NCBI RefSeq assembly: GCF_963678975.1
Contig: NC_089281.1
Coordinates: 24,408,765 to 24,472,764, forward strand
DNA: 64,000 bases
Source of the DNA: Dysidea avara
Lineage: Eukaryota; Porifera; Demospongiae; Dictyoceratida; Dysideidae
Direction of reading: 5' to 3'
Below are positions 23,070 to 35,800 of this stretch, piece by piece (position 1 is the stretch's first letter; every line of letters starts with the position of its first letter). The notes beneath the pieces are model-generated. The model was not told the DNA's origin and did no database searches. It saw only the letters and a program-made list of their open reading frames with translations. The translations under genes and the position numbers were made by a program.

Positions 23070-25561
23070 TTATTTTTTTTAAATATTTTTTTAACCCAGG
23101 CTTGATGGACTGCCCTTGCCTACCACCCCAGCACAAGAAAGGCACGTGCTGGACAACTGTAAAAGACAAAAGAAAACAGAGTAACGCAGCCAGCATGTTA
23201 CTCTGACAAGCGGGACTCCACTTGCACTAAATCCATTGGTGGTGGAGCCCTAGTGTAAGCACCAATGGATGAACGCGCACCTCGAATGCACTGAATAGCC
23301 GAGCGGAGCAGAGAAAAACCAAGACAACACCGAAGCCAACCCAGGACTACAGAGTATTCATCACCCCACTTAGCTGATAGGAGGGAAGCCAGACGCTTGT
23401 AGAAAACTGTAGCTTCATGAACCAACCCCCCTGTTGCTGACATGATGATAGGTGTAAAAGAAGCATGCTCAACCTCACAAATTCTCTGACCATAAGCTTG
23501 ATGCTTGATATACTCATGCTTCTTAAAGGTAGAAGAAAGCGATGAAGAACTATTAGATGGGGCAAGCGGATTAAAAACGCGAACATCAATAAAACAACTC
23601 TCAGAACGACTACCCCAAAAACCATTCATGGCAATGTCCAAGCGAGCCCCTTCTTGAGTATTTGAGGTAGAAAGATGGAACTCATCAGGATTATGGACGG
23701 GCTGCAGTTCTGGTTCAGTACACACCTGGGAGCACACCTCTGTCAAAAGGGTAGCAGTGAGGTCCCTTATCTCATTGTGGCAAAGGGAAGGTAGTCCCCC
23801 CTTCGGACAAGAGAGTACATGATCCACAGTGAATGAAGCCCCACAAGCACAAAGAGTTGGAATACGGAGGGGAGGCCAACCGTAACACAAAGCCAGGGCA
23901 TCCTGAAAGGCGGACTTATGTAGAGCAAAACCATGCTCATTCAAGGGGAGAGTTGTAAGCCAATCCGAAGCCCCCTTCACAGATGCTAGCTCCACTGCAC
24001 GCTGCAGTGTGGGTTCCAACTACTGACGTAATTCAGAAGAAGTCTTAGAGTAAGTGTCTAACTTTGCTTTGCGCACAAAAGATTTTCTAGACTGCTGGAA
24101 AGAAATAGCCTCAATAAAGCTCTTAGAATGGTCGTGAATGCACAAACAAAGAGGCTCAGCAATATGACAGGAAGCAGCCAACTCATTGTTACTTGTGATG
24201 GTTGGAATAAAAATACCCAGGCCTCCCCAACGAGCAGGAAGAGCAAACAATTGTCGTAAATTATCACACGGCAGTGGACAGCCTGATAAGGTAGGAATAA
24301 ACAGTTGACGAATCACATCCTCAAGGGGTTGAAAGATCGCACTGTCAAAGGGGACAGTCCGAGAAACAAACATCCAATGGCTCGACAAACCATGCGTAAA
24401 AGCACAGTAAGCAGCATGGGGCTGACTCTCCGCAAATCTAGCAAAAACAGTAATCTCTTCAGACCAGCCCTTGACCTTGTCAGTAACAAAGAATTGTATG
24501 ACTCTCTGAACCTATGGCAGCCCCAAAATAAGGACGGCCATTACTGGTAATTCTGATACCAGACCCACTGAAGGAAGAAATAGAGTCTTGAAACAAATGA
24601 TCCTTCGTGACCAGCCAAGTCTTGGCCGCATTGACAAAGTACCCAAAAGAAGGGCCTAACTCACAAAGGCGGTCCCACCATTCACGCAAAGCACCTAGTT
24701 TTCCACAAGCACAAGCATCATCGGCATACCAAATTTGTTCGACTCCTGATGGTAGTTGCTGTATCAACGGAATGGTTGCCAAGGCATACAAAGGCATAGC
24801 TAAGGGGTCACCCTGTGTAGTACCTTCTTCAGACATTAAAACCTCTCCAGAGATGAATAAACAAGCAGGGGATCGATATATATTAATTAAAATTGTCGCA
24901 AAAGGAGGACAAATCTGTCTCACATTGTGCAAGGCCACTACTCTATTCAGGGAATTAAAGGCATTACTTGCATCAACCATCAGGATGGCATCACAGTCCT
25001 CAGTCACGAACAAACAACTCACACACAGAATGGATAGCAGCCTCCACACCAGCCATTTGTCCAGCACAAAGTTGTAAAGACCCGCAGCCATCATGATATC
25101 TTCTCTAATGATAGAAAGAACTGCCTTGGCCACCAGGCGCCTCACCCGGCTACCTCACACACACCAATGGGCCGAACACCCGGCTGTTTGTCAAGAGCAA
25201 TCAGACGACAAGCTACAAAAGGGGCAAGCCGGAATATCTGGGGAGACAAAAGATGAACAAATGCGTCTAGCAAACAAAACAATAGCAATACACAACTCAC
25301 TTGAAGCCAAATGGAAGGCAGTGCAGAGTCGTCTCCAGCAGCGGGCATCCATTCCCGAAGGGCCAGCAGCACCAGTTGTTCGCAGAGCAGCAGAACGAAT
25401 AACTGACAACCATCTAAAGCATCAAACACAACAGGGTGGGATACAGGGGGATTGCCCCAGTTAGGTAATAAACAGTTCAAATGAAGTGGTTGAGCAGGAG
25501 GATGCTTAGATTTGAGAACATCCCGTACAGAATGGGCACGGGGGCCAGAATCCGTCATGCC
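23070..25561 (-). mobile_element. 5'-truncated LINE (non-LTR retrotransposon)
   Basis: A 15-bp target duplication 'caacacgttactatt' brackets it exactly (23,055-23,069 and 25,562-25,576). On the minus strand the 3' end is A-rich (the T-rich tract at 23,070-23,092 on the plus strand). The 5' end stops inside the coding region, the usual truncation of target-primed reverse transcription. The target is the MITE at 22,908-26,006. Confidence 0.85.
23198..25561 (-). pseudogene. LINE polyprotein remnant: RT plus zinc knuckle plus restriction-like endonuclease region
   Basis: Three main coding blocks on the minus strand are separated by frame breaks: about 25,561-25,146 (with frameshifts), 25,145-24,480, and 24,388-23,198 with one in-frame TAG near 24,018. 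The first blocks carry polymerase motifs 'KQPGVRPIGV', 'DASNAFNSLNR', 'GTTQGDPLAMPLYALA' and the catalytic 'YADDA' (24,717-24,728). The last block has a C-x-C-x7-H-x3-C knuckle ('CACGASFTVDHVLSC', about 23,815-23,860) followed by 'ARLDIAMNGFWG' and 'FIDVRVFNP'. That order (RT, CCHC, then a D...D-x-R/K core) resembles the C-terminal restriction-like endonuclease of R2/R4/NeSL-type LINEs. The family assignment is inference. Breaks make it non-functional. Confidence 0.75.
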
Positions 25562-26417
25562 CAACACGTTACTATTACAGTTCGTTAGCGACGTGTAACG
25601 ATATTCATAACACATTAGCAGGTCCAATTAGTGTTACTCAACAGTTTAGTGGCTGCAATAATCTATAGCTACTGTTCCAATCCCCTATAATAATATTAGT
25701 TCACACTGGTCACGTGATTTGTCAGCAATGTTTAGGTATGACTGAAGTGGTAAAAACAAGGAGCACCTCTACACAGGTGCAAGAAGCCAGTAGCTATATT
25801 TACAGGAGTGTTGTGTGCTAGCTCAGTAACTAGGTGTAAAGGAAAGGCCATATATATATATGTATGGTCAGAGTAAAAGTAACTTATTGTAATATATTAA
25901 TTTACTTTTCATTTGGAGTAATATGTAACTGTAACTTATTACATTGCTCAAAAGTAAAGAGTAATATGTAATATATTACAATGACAAAGTAACTTTCCCA
26001 ACACTGGTCAACAACAAAATGACCTTATAATGATATTGAGGTTCAGTTTTCAACAAACCAGCAACTTGGTTGCTGTAACAGCAATGTACATGCAATTGAT
26101 CTAGGAACTTACACTGTACCAGCGAGACATTAGAAAAGCATGAAGGGGTATACATACTGCCAGAATAATGGGTACTGCTTTCAGTAGTTAAAATATGCAC
26201 TTAAGAGCAGCAGTGATACCTTGATTTCCCACTCAGCTGACCTCTTTACTGAAGGAACATTGGATTAGTTTTACTAGTCACGGGTCCTGCATGTGGTATG
26301 TGGCCACTGGCCTTAATGATGAGGTGGCCCTACTAACAAAAATTAAATTCATATAATGGAAAATACGTTTGGACTTGCTGGACCTGGCCACTGGCCACTA
26401 AGTGAGGTTTCACTGTA

Positions 26418-27316
26418 TCACAAGGAGAAACCATCACAAATGATGAAAATATGTACAATAAATACGCATGTGGGCCCTCGGTCAACATGCGACCACAAAA
26501 AGGACCACAAATGGAACTAATGTGGGCATGGCCAGGGAAAATACAAAAAAAAATACAAGTATATGGATGTTACTTAATTAGAGTTCCACTCCCTACAGTC
26601 CTTCGCCAAGAATATTCTCCTGGATGCCAACATACTGACAGAAGCAGCAGTATCTAGAAGTTTCTTGATGGCTGACCTTGATGGTTTCACTACAGGATGG
26701 ACAAAAGTTAATAAATTCAGCAGATTCGTGACTGTGGATGGTTGGTAATGGCCTAGGACAGATATCTCAATTGTGTCATAATAGTAAATAATAGTTGGTA
26801 ACACGGCATGAGGGCTTTGCCCGATATGTATGCCCGACTGCACAAGGGCCATACTCAGCCTAGGGCCAATGAAATTTGATTTGCAGTTTCGCGTCATCGC
26901 CCGCATGCTTTTGATACACCCGCATTATTGGTATTTCAGATTGAAATACTCTAATAGAGCAGTCACTTTTATTCTAATAGAGCAATCAGCTAAACTCTAA
27001 TGGAAAAATCACTTGTTTAGGAGTTACAGAATTAGCTGAATATTCTAGTAACGTACTTTAGCTAATGCAAGAGTAATTAATGTAGATCTCACTGTTTTTT
27101 TTGGCAGAAATCTTCATGTTTGGATGTGTGTTGTGCATAATGAATAATAACCGCCCGCCCGCATCAAATTTTCAAAAATCTGAGCGAGAAACTGGTAATC
27201 AAGTTTCATTGGCCTAGTCTGGCGCCGTGTTAGAGCTAATATGTAACACCCAGCCTGTACAGGGCGATCAATCACCCAAATGCAGCTACTGGATATATTA
27301 TAATGAGCTCGATAAT
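26418..27316. other. Repeat-rich spacer in unit A, no gene
   Basis: Not present in unit B. It contains 'ctctaatagagcagtcac' and related copies at about 26,947-27,015. No supported coding frame. Confidence 0.5.
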
Positions 27317-27668
27317 GAGTGTTGGGCGATATATCAATATTATATCGTATCGTTAGATTTTTGCTGATATCGAAAAGTATCGATATATTTTCAGAATTCG
27401 ATACGATACATCACGTGATCTGAATTAATGTATTTCAACTTGGTAATTGTAGCTTTCCAATACCTTCAGCAATTTTCTTACTCTTGTGTACGTGGGCGGG
27501 AAATCCCCATTGTGCATAGCCATAGTTACCTACTGTCAAATTATGTGAGAAAACTAGCAATTTTTTACATGCAAATTAATGTTACAATATCGTATCGAAA
27601 AGTATCAATATCGGTTAATTTTAGTCTATATCGTATCGTTCTGAAAATCCTGGTATCGCCCATCACTA
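27317..27668. mobile_element. TIR element with 'agtgNtgggcgata' ends (hAT-like)
   Basis: The left end is 'gagtgttgggcgata' and the right end 'tatcgcccatcacta', an imperfect inverted match. The interior carries 'atatcgtatcgtt' variants on both strands. The right end fits the hAT YARNG rule. The 8-bp flanks match at only 5 of 8 positions. Confidence 0.6.
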
Positions 27669-28019
27669 ATTATAATATGCATAATTATAACTTACCTAAA
27701 ATTTCGATTATGGGTCAGCAGCTGGTTACGTTCGCGGACATATCCTAGAGATATCACGGAGATTTCCGGTTACGCGATTTTAATTAGTGCAGTTGAGTCG
27801 TTTATGGAAAAAGTATGGAGTTCACTAAAGGCCTAGATAGGTAAGCTTGCTTGTAGAGTGGTTACTCCGTGCAGAGTGGTAGCTTCGTGATGGGGGCGTT
27901 TTCGTATTCGTGTGTGTTTTACATCTTCATATAGAGTCTATATTGCCATCAATCTTAACAAAAATAAAAAATAAAAAATAGCGGAAACGATCGATGAATA
28001 AGCCATAGCACTCTACCTG
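27669..28019. other. Spacer, no gene recognised
   Basis: No supported frame; includes short 'aaataaaaaa' runs near 27,962. Confidence 0.5.
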
Positions 28020-28985
28020 GCATTTCTGACTTTCTTCAACCCCTTGAACTATAAAGAATTTATTCCTGTTGTTACTGGCAAATGTGTCAGTGACTTAGAA
28101 AGAGATCTGCTTGCCCTTCCAGCACGTATGGGTGGGCTCGGGTTGTGTGATCTTCTAGATCTGCCAATGCTAATTTTGAATTTGACTCTTCCCTTCAGGT
28201 TACCTCAGCCTTAGTCCAGGAGATCATTGAACAGCAGACTCATTTCAGGGTAACAGTGGTTAGTGCCCAGCGTCAAGCTAAGGCTAATGTTATGTCTTTA
28301 GACGTCAGCGGCTGTATTTTAAGCAATCAGAACTTACTTGGCTTCACTGTTGATCATGCAATGAACTGTGCATCTGGTGGTTTCCTACTCTACATCATAA
28401 TAGATTAGGAAATTCACCACAGCTGCTCTGTCTGAAGTTTGTCATGATGTGGCAATTGAGCCAGCGTTGCAACCCCTATCTGGTGAATCTTTTCACCATG
28501 CCACAGCTAATGTGGAGGATGAGGCATGCCTGGATGTCAGTGTGCAAGGATTTTGGAGGAACCACCATAAAAAGGCTTTCTTTGATGTAAGAGTTTTTAA
28601 TCCCACTGCTCCTAGTTATTGTAACGGCAGTTTCTTCTCTATATAAAAGGTTTGACAGTGTAAGTATGAGCAGCATGTAAGGGACGTTGAAATGGGCTCT
28701 TTCACCCCTTTGGTATTCTCTACTTTTGGGAGAATGGGAGGTGCAGCCACTACTGCTTACAAAAGGTTGTCATCTCTGTTTACTGCTAAGAGAGACCAGA
28801 GTTATAGTAGTGTAGTAGTGTAGTGTCCTGGATTAGATGTTCCACCAGTTTTTCTTTACTGAGGTCAGCTGTAACCTGCTTGCATGGAGCCAGGTCTCAT
28901 CATAGCAGCCCAGTGACTATTGGAGCATTTGACCTTGCAATATCTGAGGGTCAGGTGCTTCCATCACATGTACTTTGAATTGTTT
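28020..28985 (+). pseudogene. Second copy of the same LINE family, C-terminal half
   Basis: Translated pieces match the LINE at 23,198-24,388 in order: 'LLALPARMGGLGLCDL', then 'EVCHDVAIEPALQPLSGES', 'ACLDVSVQGFW' and 'FFDVRVFNPTAPS', then a tail near 28,860-28,980. The zinc-knuckle region is mostly deleted (about 28,380-28,420) and several frameshifts occur. It lies on the opposite strand, so it is an independent insertion, older than the first copy judging by decay. Confidence 0.75.
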
Positions 28986-29473
28986 TTTGTTTTTTTTTAA
29001 TTTGCTTGTTATTTTAAGGGGGGAAAACTAGTTCTCACCTTAGCCCAACATTTTTCAACTTGTAGGATGGCGAGGATAACAAAACGCTCTCCATCTGAGT
29101 GGTTTTCATGGCAAAATCCAACTAATCACGTGAGTATTAATGGATCCCCACAATCAGTTTTGGCCTCAACATCTATATAATCACTGCCCAGTTGTAGCCC
29201 GGCTAGCTGGGCTACATACGAAATGTAGCCCGGGAGGCTTCTTTGATCTGAGGTGTGAAAGTGTTACGTGACTCATTTAATCTGCTAATTTGTTTGCAAG
29301 GACAAAACATACAGTTTCGTAGAATACTTCACAACTCTCTCATTCAACATGGCCAACAAGCACAGTACTATAAATCTATGAATTGCTATCAAAGAAGGCC
29401 TGACCATTTCTGGGTGGGGCTAACCCACCATACACAAACTACAAATTATCACTTATTAACAAGATACATTTGC
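28986..29473. other. Spacer leading into the Glb3A promoter
   Basis: From about 29,300 it aligns with 47,085-47,255 in unit B. The part before that belongs to the unit A-specific insertion. Confidence 0.5.
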
Positions 29474-29652
29474 TATTTAAAATGCTGGATGTAGTAAACA
29501 TGTCACTTCTTTTTCAGTTGTTTTTCATTCTTAACTGCCACATCATAGTGATCATCAGTGAGTGTACCTATCTAACAATACTACATGGTTAACTGATTGT
29601 TGTGTGTAGTGATATTAATTTTAGCTACTCTGGTCTATCCATTCATTTGTAG
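29474..29652 (+). promoter_or_regulatory. Glb3A promoter and 5' leader intron
   Basis: TATTTAAA lies at 29,474-29,481. A likely leader intron runs from gtgagt (29,558) to ttgtag (29,652). Sequence in between is shared with the other Glb2/Glb3 copies. Confidence 0.6.
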
Positions 29653-29655
29653 ATC

Positions 29656-30387
29656 ATGAACAGTGAACCAGTATTGTCACAGCAAGATTCTACCATAGTT
29701 AAAGAAAGCTGGAAAAAAGTCAATAGTAGAATAAGTATAGAAAGAGTTGGAATAGAGTTGTGCAAAAAGTAAGTAATTCTTTGTCAGAGTAAATGGTGAG
29801 CTTCCATACAGTGTAACATCAAAACAATGTTTACTTGTACCATAACTGGTTGGTCTTATATAGCAGGTTGTTTTGTACACACAAACAGACAAAATGGCAC
29901 CTGTAGAGGTTGTTGTGGGCTCCACTGTATGTACTATAATTCGTCAATTGACGTTATTTTAATTAACACAATATTAACAGGTTTATTGTAGTAAACATCA
30001 TTACAAATAATATTATTTTTTGTTATTGTAGATTTAAGGAATTAGTACCAGGACTGGATTCCAGTCTTGGGAATGATGAACTACAGGATTTTTGCCACTC
30101 GGTGATCACAACAACTAATAGATTAGTGCAAAACATTACAAACACACAATGGCTAAAGAGCATTGCTCTAAGGATGGGCACTATTTATGGAGTGGACGTC
30201 AATGGATATGTCGTAAATATCTATGATAATATTAATGATCAGTCTTTATCTTGTACATGTGTAGGTGTTAGAAGACGCCATCATTGAGACTCTTCAAGAA
30301 CTACTACAAGAAGAGTTCACTATTGAAGATAGACAGTCTTGGGAGATGTTCTATAAACATCTCCATCAACTTCCTAAGTACCAATGA
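29656..30387 (+). CDS. Glb3A: globin-fold protein, 138 aa, three exons
   Basis: Exons are 29,656-29,768, 30,032-30,212 and 30,265-30,387, with introns at B12.2 (phase 2) and G7.0 (phase 0). Visible landmarks are helix-A Trp19 in 'VKESWKK', 'FKELVPGLD' (39-47), helix-E 'DFCHSV' (57-62), 'WLKSIALRM' (78-86), 'YGV' (90-92) and a C-terminal amphipathic helix ending 'HQLPKYQ'. The proximal-His position is Gly87 beside Met86, so no F8 His exists. His60 lies in helix E, near but probably not at the distal position. No signal peptide. The intron-2 donor is a weak 'gtaaat', where the other copies have 'gtaagt'. Function unknown; the fold assignment rests on intron phases and helix pattern. Confidence 0.85.
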
Positions 30388-32830
30388 ACATTAATAACAG
30401 TCGTACGCTATAGTTATAGCATCACATTATTTATCTAAAGTATTAGTTATCTTGTAAGAAGCAAAACAAAATCACTTTAAAAGCAAGCTAGTTGATGGTA
30501 ATTTGTTAGTGTAAACAATCGCTATTTGTGGTATCAAGGAGTTGTGGAAGAAACAAGACGTGTACACTGTTAGATAGCTTACAAGGATTTGTGCTGCACA
30601 CACAACAGTTCAAAACACAGTACCTCAAAAATTCAGAATTCAAAGTGATACTATACAGCAAACTACTTAATATACCCTTGACAAAAAAAAAACGGGCTAG
30701 TAAACTATTGAATTCCAGGGATTTCTGTCAGAATTTCTATTAACAAGCAAATCACACTAATATTCAAGTTAGAAAGTGTCTTCACAGGGACACACACTTC
30801 TGCTTAATCAGAAGAGCAACGAGTTGGCCTCTACCTACTACTGTTCACCACCACCATACTCAACTGATACATCATCATATTTCTAACAGTAGACCTTGCA
30901 AGTTATCAAACACCCATTACTCCATCATACAAAGGGTTCAGTTAACACTCGGATGGAACACAATAATGTAGTGGTCTACAAGTTAGCATAGGAGTTGACA
31001 CGTAGGAAGAATGGAGTATGTTCACTTCCACTACCTGAGCTGCTTTCATTATAGTTTATTCATCCCACCCTCTATATCATCTTGACTGTATACTGCTGTT
31101 CTAGATATTAACTGAAGATCATGGTACTTTCATATGGTTGAGAAATTCAGTTTAATTCTAAGTGTATTAGCGTTTTACTAGTTGTACCCGTGCAAAATGT
31201 GCTCGATACCTAAGACCATTGTAATGCACTATTGTGTGAATATACACTTATATTTGATCATTACAACTGATCAAGGGGTGGTCACATAATTTCATACTAA
31301 CAAAGACATAATTTGACATAGCTACAATATTTGATGTGCACACATAGTTTCTTCAATGGTGTATTGCTCACAATGGTGTCAGGCAGAGATGTGTACATGT
31401 ATTGCAGAATCCTGTCCTTTGTAGCTTTCCTTACTGGACAGCACTTATTTAAGTAGCGGAAGGTATATCTTAATTGCCCACGCAAAACTGATGCACTTGA
31501 TACTAAGGCCATTGTTACGTACTATTTTGTGAATACAAAAGATGCATTTGAATGGTACAATTAATCAAGGAGTAATCACATCATTACATACCAACAAAGA
31601 CTTCAATGGTGTGTTGCACACTAATATTGTCACATGTTGGTGACCTGGCACATCAACAGTGAGTGACTGGTGTCAATTTTGATAATGTTGGTTGAACTTG
31701 TGGTATTAACACTGGCAATTCTGCTCTGCCTGAATATCTACAGCTTCAAGGGTTATATAGTAACGCCAAATACAACCTTGAATACAACACTTCTCAAAAT
31801 GCACATGTACAGAGTCACGTGATATATCTATTCTAATTAATGTTATATTAGGTGTATGCATGTGATGTCTGTGTTCTATTGTATTTACAAGAAGTAGACT
31901 AGTTATAACCATGTTACACTTATGAAGGTGGTGTATCAAGATGTGTCCCGTTATCAAGTTACATGCAGGCTCTTTAAAATAAAATGTCACATACACAAAA
32001 GAGATTTTGTGATGGACCTGGAATAAGTTTTAAGTGGTAGACAAATGTCACAATTGGGTACGTACTTCATTTGGATGATGATGTTGCATGAACCATAAGT
32101 ATCTGAGCTTGTCAAGGACAATTGTACATTTCAATAGTACCAATACAATTGGAATCCAACTTAGAAAAACATGTGCAGGAGAATTAATATATATAGATTA
32201 AAATAACTGACTATCATACAGTACTGTAGTATCGTATAGTAGGGATCGTGCAGAACTGGACTTTTCCAGCCCAAAATATCACCCTAAAACCAGCCTCAAT
32301 TTCCCTTCATGACAACTTGGCAGTATTGGTTAGGCACAGCCAAGCCCAAAAAATGTCTTCAGATTAACCCCAAACCCTTCCAAAAGTTTCTATGGAATTA
32401 AATTTTTTTCCATTTAACAGAATTTTATTCTAACTGATGCCTTCAGCCAAGCACAATTGACTGAAAAGATTTTGAAATATTCTCAGCAAAACAAGACCAT
32501 ACTCATTGTACTAACTAAATCACACCTTGAATGAGGTCATAAATCACGTACAAGAGTTTGTCAAGCAAGCAACAAAAATGTTTGCCTTGAAAAGTGCTAG
32601 AATTATTACGCTGAAATAATGTAAATAAGTAATAGATTTTGAAACACACAATTACACTCTTCCATACACAATACCTACAATAAACAATTTAAGTGATATG
32701 TTACCTGTTGAAGCATATAAACACACATAAAAAAAAAAACAAAAAAAAAAACAGTTATATATTATCCAATAAGATCTGATACTACCTGAGTCATTTATAT
32801 AATAAACACATCAAGTCATTCGGTGTAAGG
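30388..32830. other. Spacer after Glb3A (aligned with 48,179-49,775)
   Basis: Contains a broken version of the ORF seen intact at 48,277-48,669 and one copy of a conserved minus-strand frame (31,297-31,512). From about 32,130 to 32,830 it has no counterpart in unit B and holds A-rich simple sequence (32,728-32,755). Confidence 0.5.
31297..31512 (-). pseudogene. Conserved unknown coding-like segment, unit A copy
   Basis: The minus-strand frame shares 'KATKDRILQY', 'TSLPDTIVSNTPLKKLCV' and 'HIKYCSY' with the frame at 49,087-49,350. Compared with that copy it has lost part of the middle ('LPPQVRQVLPV' region) and gained three residues. I do not recognise the protein. It could be an exon of a decayed gene carried by the duplicated unit. 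Confidence 0.4.
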
Positions 32831-32836
32831 GTAGGG

Positions 32837-35800
32837 TCATTGTCCTTGTTTCTGCTTCATAATATTTGTGAGTTTATTCAAGTTTGTTCGTGTAACATTG
32901 TCAGTAGGGTTGATTTCTAGTGCCTTAGAATATTCCTTCTCTGCCATAGTGTATTTTCCAGTAAGGTGGAGAAATGCTCCGTAATTAGCATGAGCATCAA
33001 ATGACTATTGAAAAAAAAGCAGTATTAATCATACAACTACAATTGTGCTAACCTGTGGAGAATTATCTGTTGCCAACTTGTAAAATTTCTCAGCTCTGTC
33101 ATATTGTTTAGCCTCTCTGTAAAACAACATTGTTGTGATTTAACTCGTGAACAATCATTTATAATGGACCTTCATACTATCTTGCTCCCTTCTGACCCCG
33201 TTAGTACCAAGATGTGTTCAGATAATCAACATAATTGAAGCTCATTCATTAATTTATAGCAATTACTCAAATAGAATGCACACCTTAGACAAAATACTTT
33301 AATAGAACAGTCATTACTGCTGTTTGGATAACTGAGTGTACAAATAATCAAGGGAGCAGTGCACTGTAAATAATTATAACTATAACTGAGCAATCACATT
33401 AACATCAATTGAAAATAAGTTGGATACTCCAGTATAGCTGTGTACACACCATACACCTAGGCAATGTGTACCTCAGACGATGAGCAGCAGACAACAGTAA
33501 ATTTTCATCATTTGGTGCAAGTTGGATAGCTTTCTCAAATGCTTCAATTCCTTTTCCAGTGTCACCACTCTGCATCAACACTTCTCCTGAAGGACAACAA
33601 ATAGCAAACATAAGCGGTCGACATACAACTAGATCAGGTTTGTCAACAAGAAAGTCAACACTACAATAGTTACAGTGTAAAATACTCACCAAGAGAAGCA
33701 TACACTTCATGTCTCTCAGGATTATATCCTACACCACGGATTAGCAACTCCTTCGCTTCTTGAATACGACCCTGTGGAGTGTACCCATCTAGTTTATCAT
33801 ACATGTGTGATATATCTATTTAGCAAAGTATAGACTGACTACAGACTGTTGTTACAGTGGTTATTCATCCTTCCAAAGTAACCAATAGAATTAGAATATG
33901 TTTCCTAGTGATGACTTTAGGCCAATGAATCAAGTACATAGTAATACAAATATGTCTTGTATTAGAGTAGTGAATTAGAAATAAAAACACACAAAGCCAA
34001 CACTTGTAATGTCATAAGATAATCACCACAAAGAACACCTTACTTGTTGTATAAGAAACTGTGAATAGTTAATTATAACTGGTAGATGATCAGCTTTTGC
34101 TTTGATCGATAATTTATAGTAGTGCTCAGCATTTCTTAGATCTCCGATAAACATGTACGCCTTCCCTAATAATATTGAGATAGATAATACACTAATGTAA
34201 ATGTACAATATATACAACGGGACCTTCATTATCTGAATGTGTGTATCACTTAAATCATAAAAAAAGTGCTCAGAATTTGATAAATAAACCCAATAAATAT
34301 ACCAGAGCTCTATTTCAATTGCTCAAATCATACAGTAGTACTGCTGTTCACAACATAACAAAATTGTGAATGTTGGGTTAAAGGATGTGTGAGGGGAAGT
34401 TCCTACAACAAAATGAACTGTTAATGGATTTGTGTAGAACTAGATATTGGGATACTAGCCTCTAACTCACCTAACAAATTGTGTATTCCTTGTGTACTGT
34501 AGTCTCTTGGTTTCTTCTGTAGTGCTTCATTCAACACCATCACAGCCTCCTACATCATTGTAGACTATAATTACAACACATTTTGTATGTTACCTTATGT
34601 CTCTTGTTCTCCACATACAAGTTTCCAAGATTAAATAAACAAGATGTCACTGAAAGAGAGAAACACTTACATGCAAAAGTGCACTGTATTTAGCTAACAC
34701 CACACAGTTAATGCTTGGAACCTTCTATAGCTAAAAATTTTGTGTAAGAAGCTCGCATCAACAAAAACTGTTAGACATCAAAACTAGTTCTACAAACTCA
34801 CAATTTGTTTGCACATTCTATCTTCTTTCATGATTGGACTGGTACAAATTTGAACATTTTGTGTATAATTATCTAACATGGCCTCACCTGGCCTCCAGGC
34901 TTAAAAATGAGGCAGAAATACTGTGTGGGTAGTCAGGAGAGCAGACAGGCAATAACATGCAATATACACTGGTAGCTGTTGATATGCAAATATGCTGTGA
35001 ACATTGAAGACTCCCTACAAATACTTGTTAAAAGTAAGAACTAGTCCAGTAATTCAAACAATAGAGGAATTCTACTATTGCTCTATTGCTTCTTCAAAGG
35101 AGGACTACCACTATCCCAAGACTGATAGAGTACACCCAGTACAGGTATAGAAGTGTTGTGTTGTGTGTAAGTAGTATACATGATGGATAATTTAGCTGTG
35201 TAAGTGTACAGAGAGTGTATAGGCTTTCAGTGGATCACTAGTGTGTAGTGATTAAGTGGTGGATAGGAGTGGAGTACTACAAAGGAAGTAGCAGCAAAGT
35301 ACACCAACACAAGGGTGACTGCATGTGTCATGATCACATCTTTAAACATGAAACTATGACACATGGAGACCTACATGTACAAAATAGCCACTAGAGTTGC
35401 ATTTATAGCAGGCCTCAGTAGTAACTGTGGATTCAACATACAGTAAACAGTCCTCCCTCATTCAAGACTGTACACTTTATAGTTGTACTGTTTGAGGTTG
35501 TCTAGTGTGTACCTGAACTCATGTGAGCTTTAGGATCTTTTAGTCCATCAGAGCTAATAGTAGCACAATGCTTCAACACCTGGTGTGTGAATAATGTAAT
35601 AACATGTAATAGTACCAGTATGTATCACCTTTTCTGCCTCTACAACATGTCCCAGTGCAGACAACGTCAAACCAAGGTTTAGGTGAGCAGCTAGTAACAA
35701 AGAAATGAGTATAAGTGTGCATGTACATACCACAAAAAAACAAATTATAAATTTATATTACAGTTTTTGCAATTGAATTCGTCACCTTTGCAATTGACTT

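Larger units (their letters stand above)
22908..26006. mobile_element. MITE with 'cagtgttgggaa' ends, split by a LINE
   Basis: The left end is 'cagtgttgggaataacgcgt' and the right end 'gtaactttcccaacactg'. The interior is a chain of 'gtaatataa' and 'acgttac' motifs on both strands. Taking out the LINE and one copy of its target duplication leaves about 590 bp. I could not identify a target duplication for the MITE itself. Confidence 0.75.
21916..26415. mobile_element. pogo/Tigger-like TIR element (outer shell of a nest)
   Basis: The left end 'cagtgaaacctcgttaatag' starts at 21,916 and the right end is 'gtgaggtttcactg' to 26,415. Both sides carry TA (21,914-21,915 and 26,416-26,417), as expected for Tc1/mariner/pogo insertion, and CAGTGAAACCTC is a pogo/Tigger-like terminus. 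Without its inner insertions it would be short and non-autonomous. Unit B lacks it at the matching position (about 47,055). Confidence 0.65.
10381..32120. repeat. Segmental duplication, unit A
   Basis: From about 10,385 ('cacactttaaacaaaacact') to about 32,120 ('tatctgagcttgtc') the sequence aligns in order and orientation with 33,281-49,775. TMTC, Glb1, a globin piece, Glb2, a globin piece and Glb3 occur in the same order with the same spacers. Unit A is longer mainly because of a repeat insertion of about 7 kb between 21,916 and about 29,290, which is absent at the matching site near 47,060 in unit B. Confidence 0.85.
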
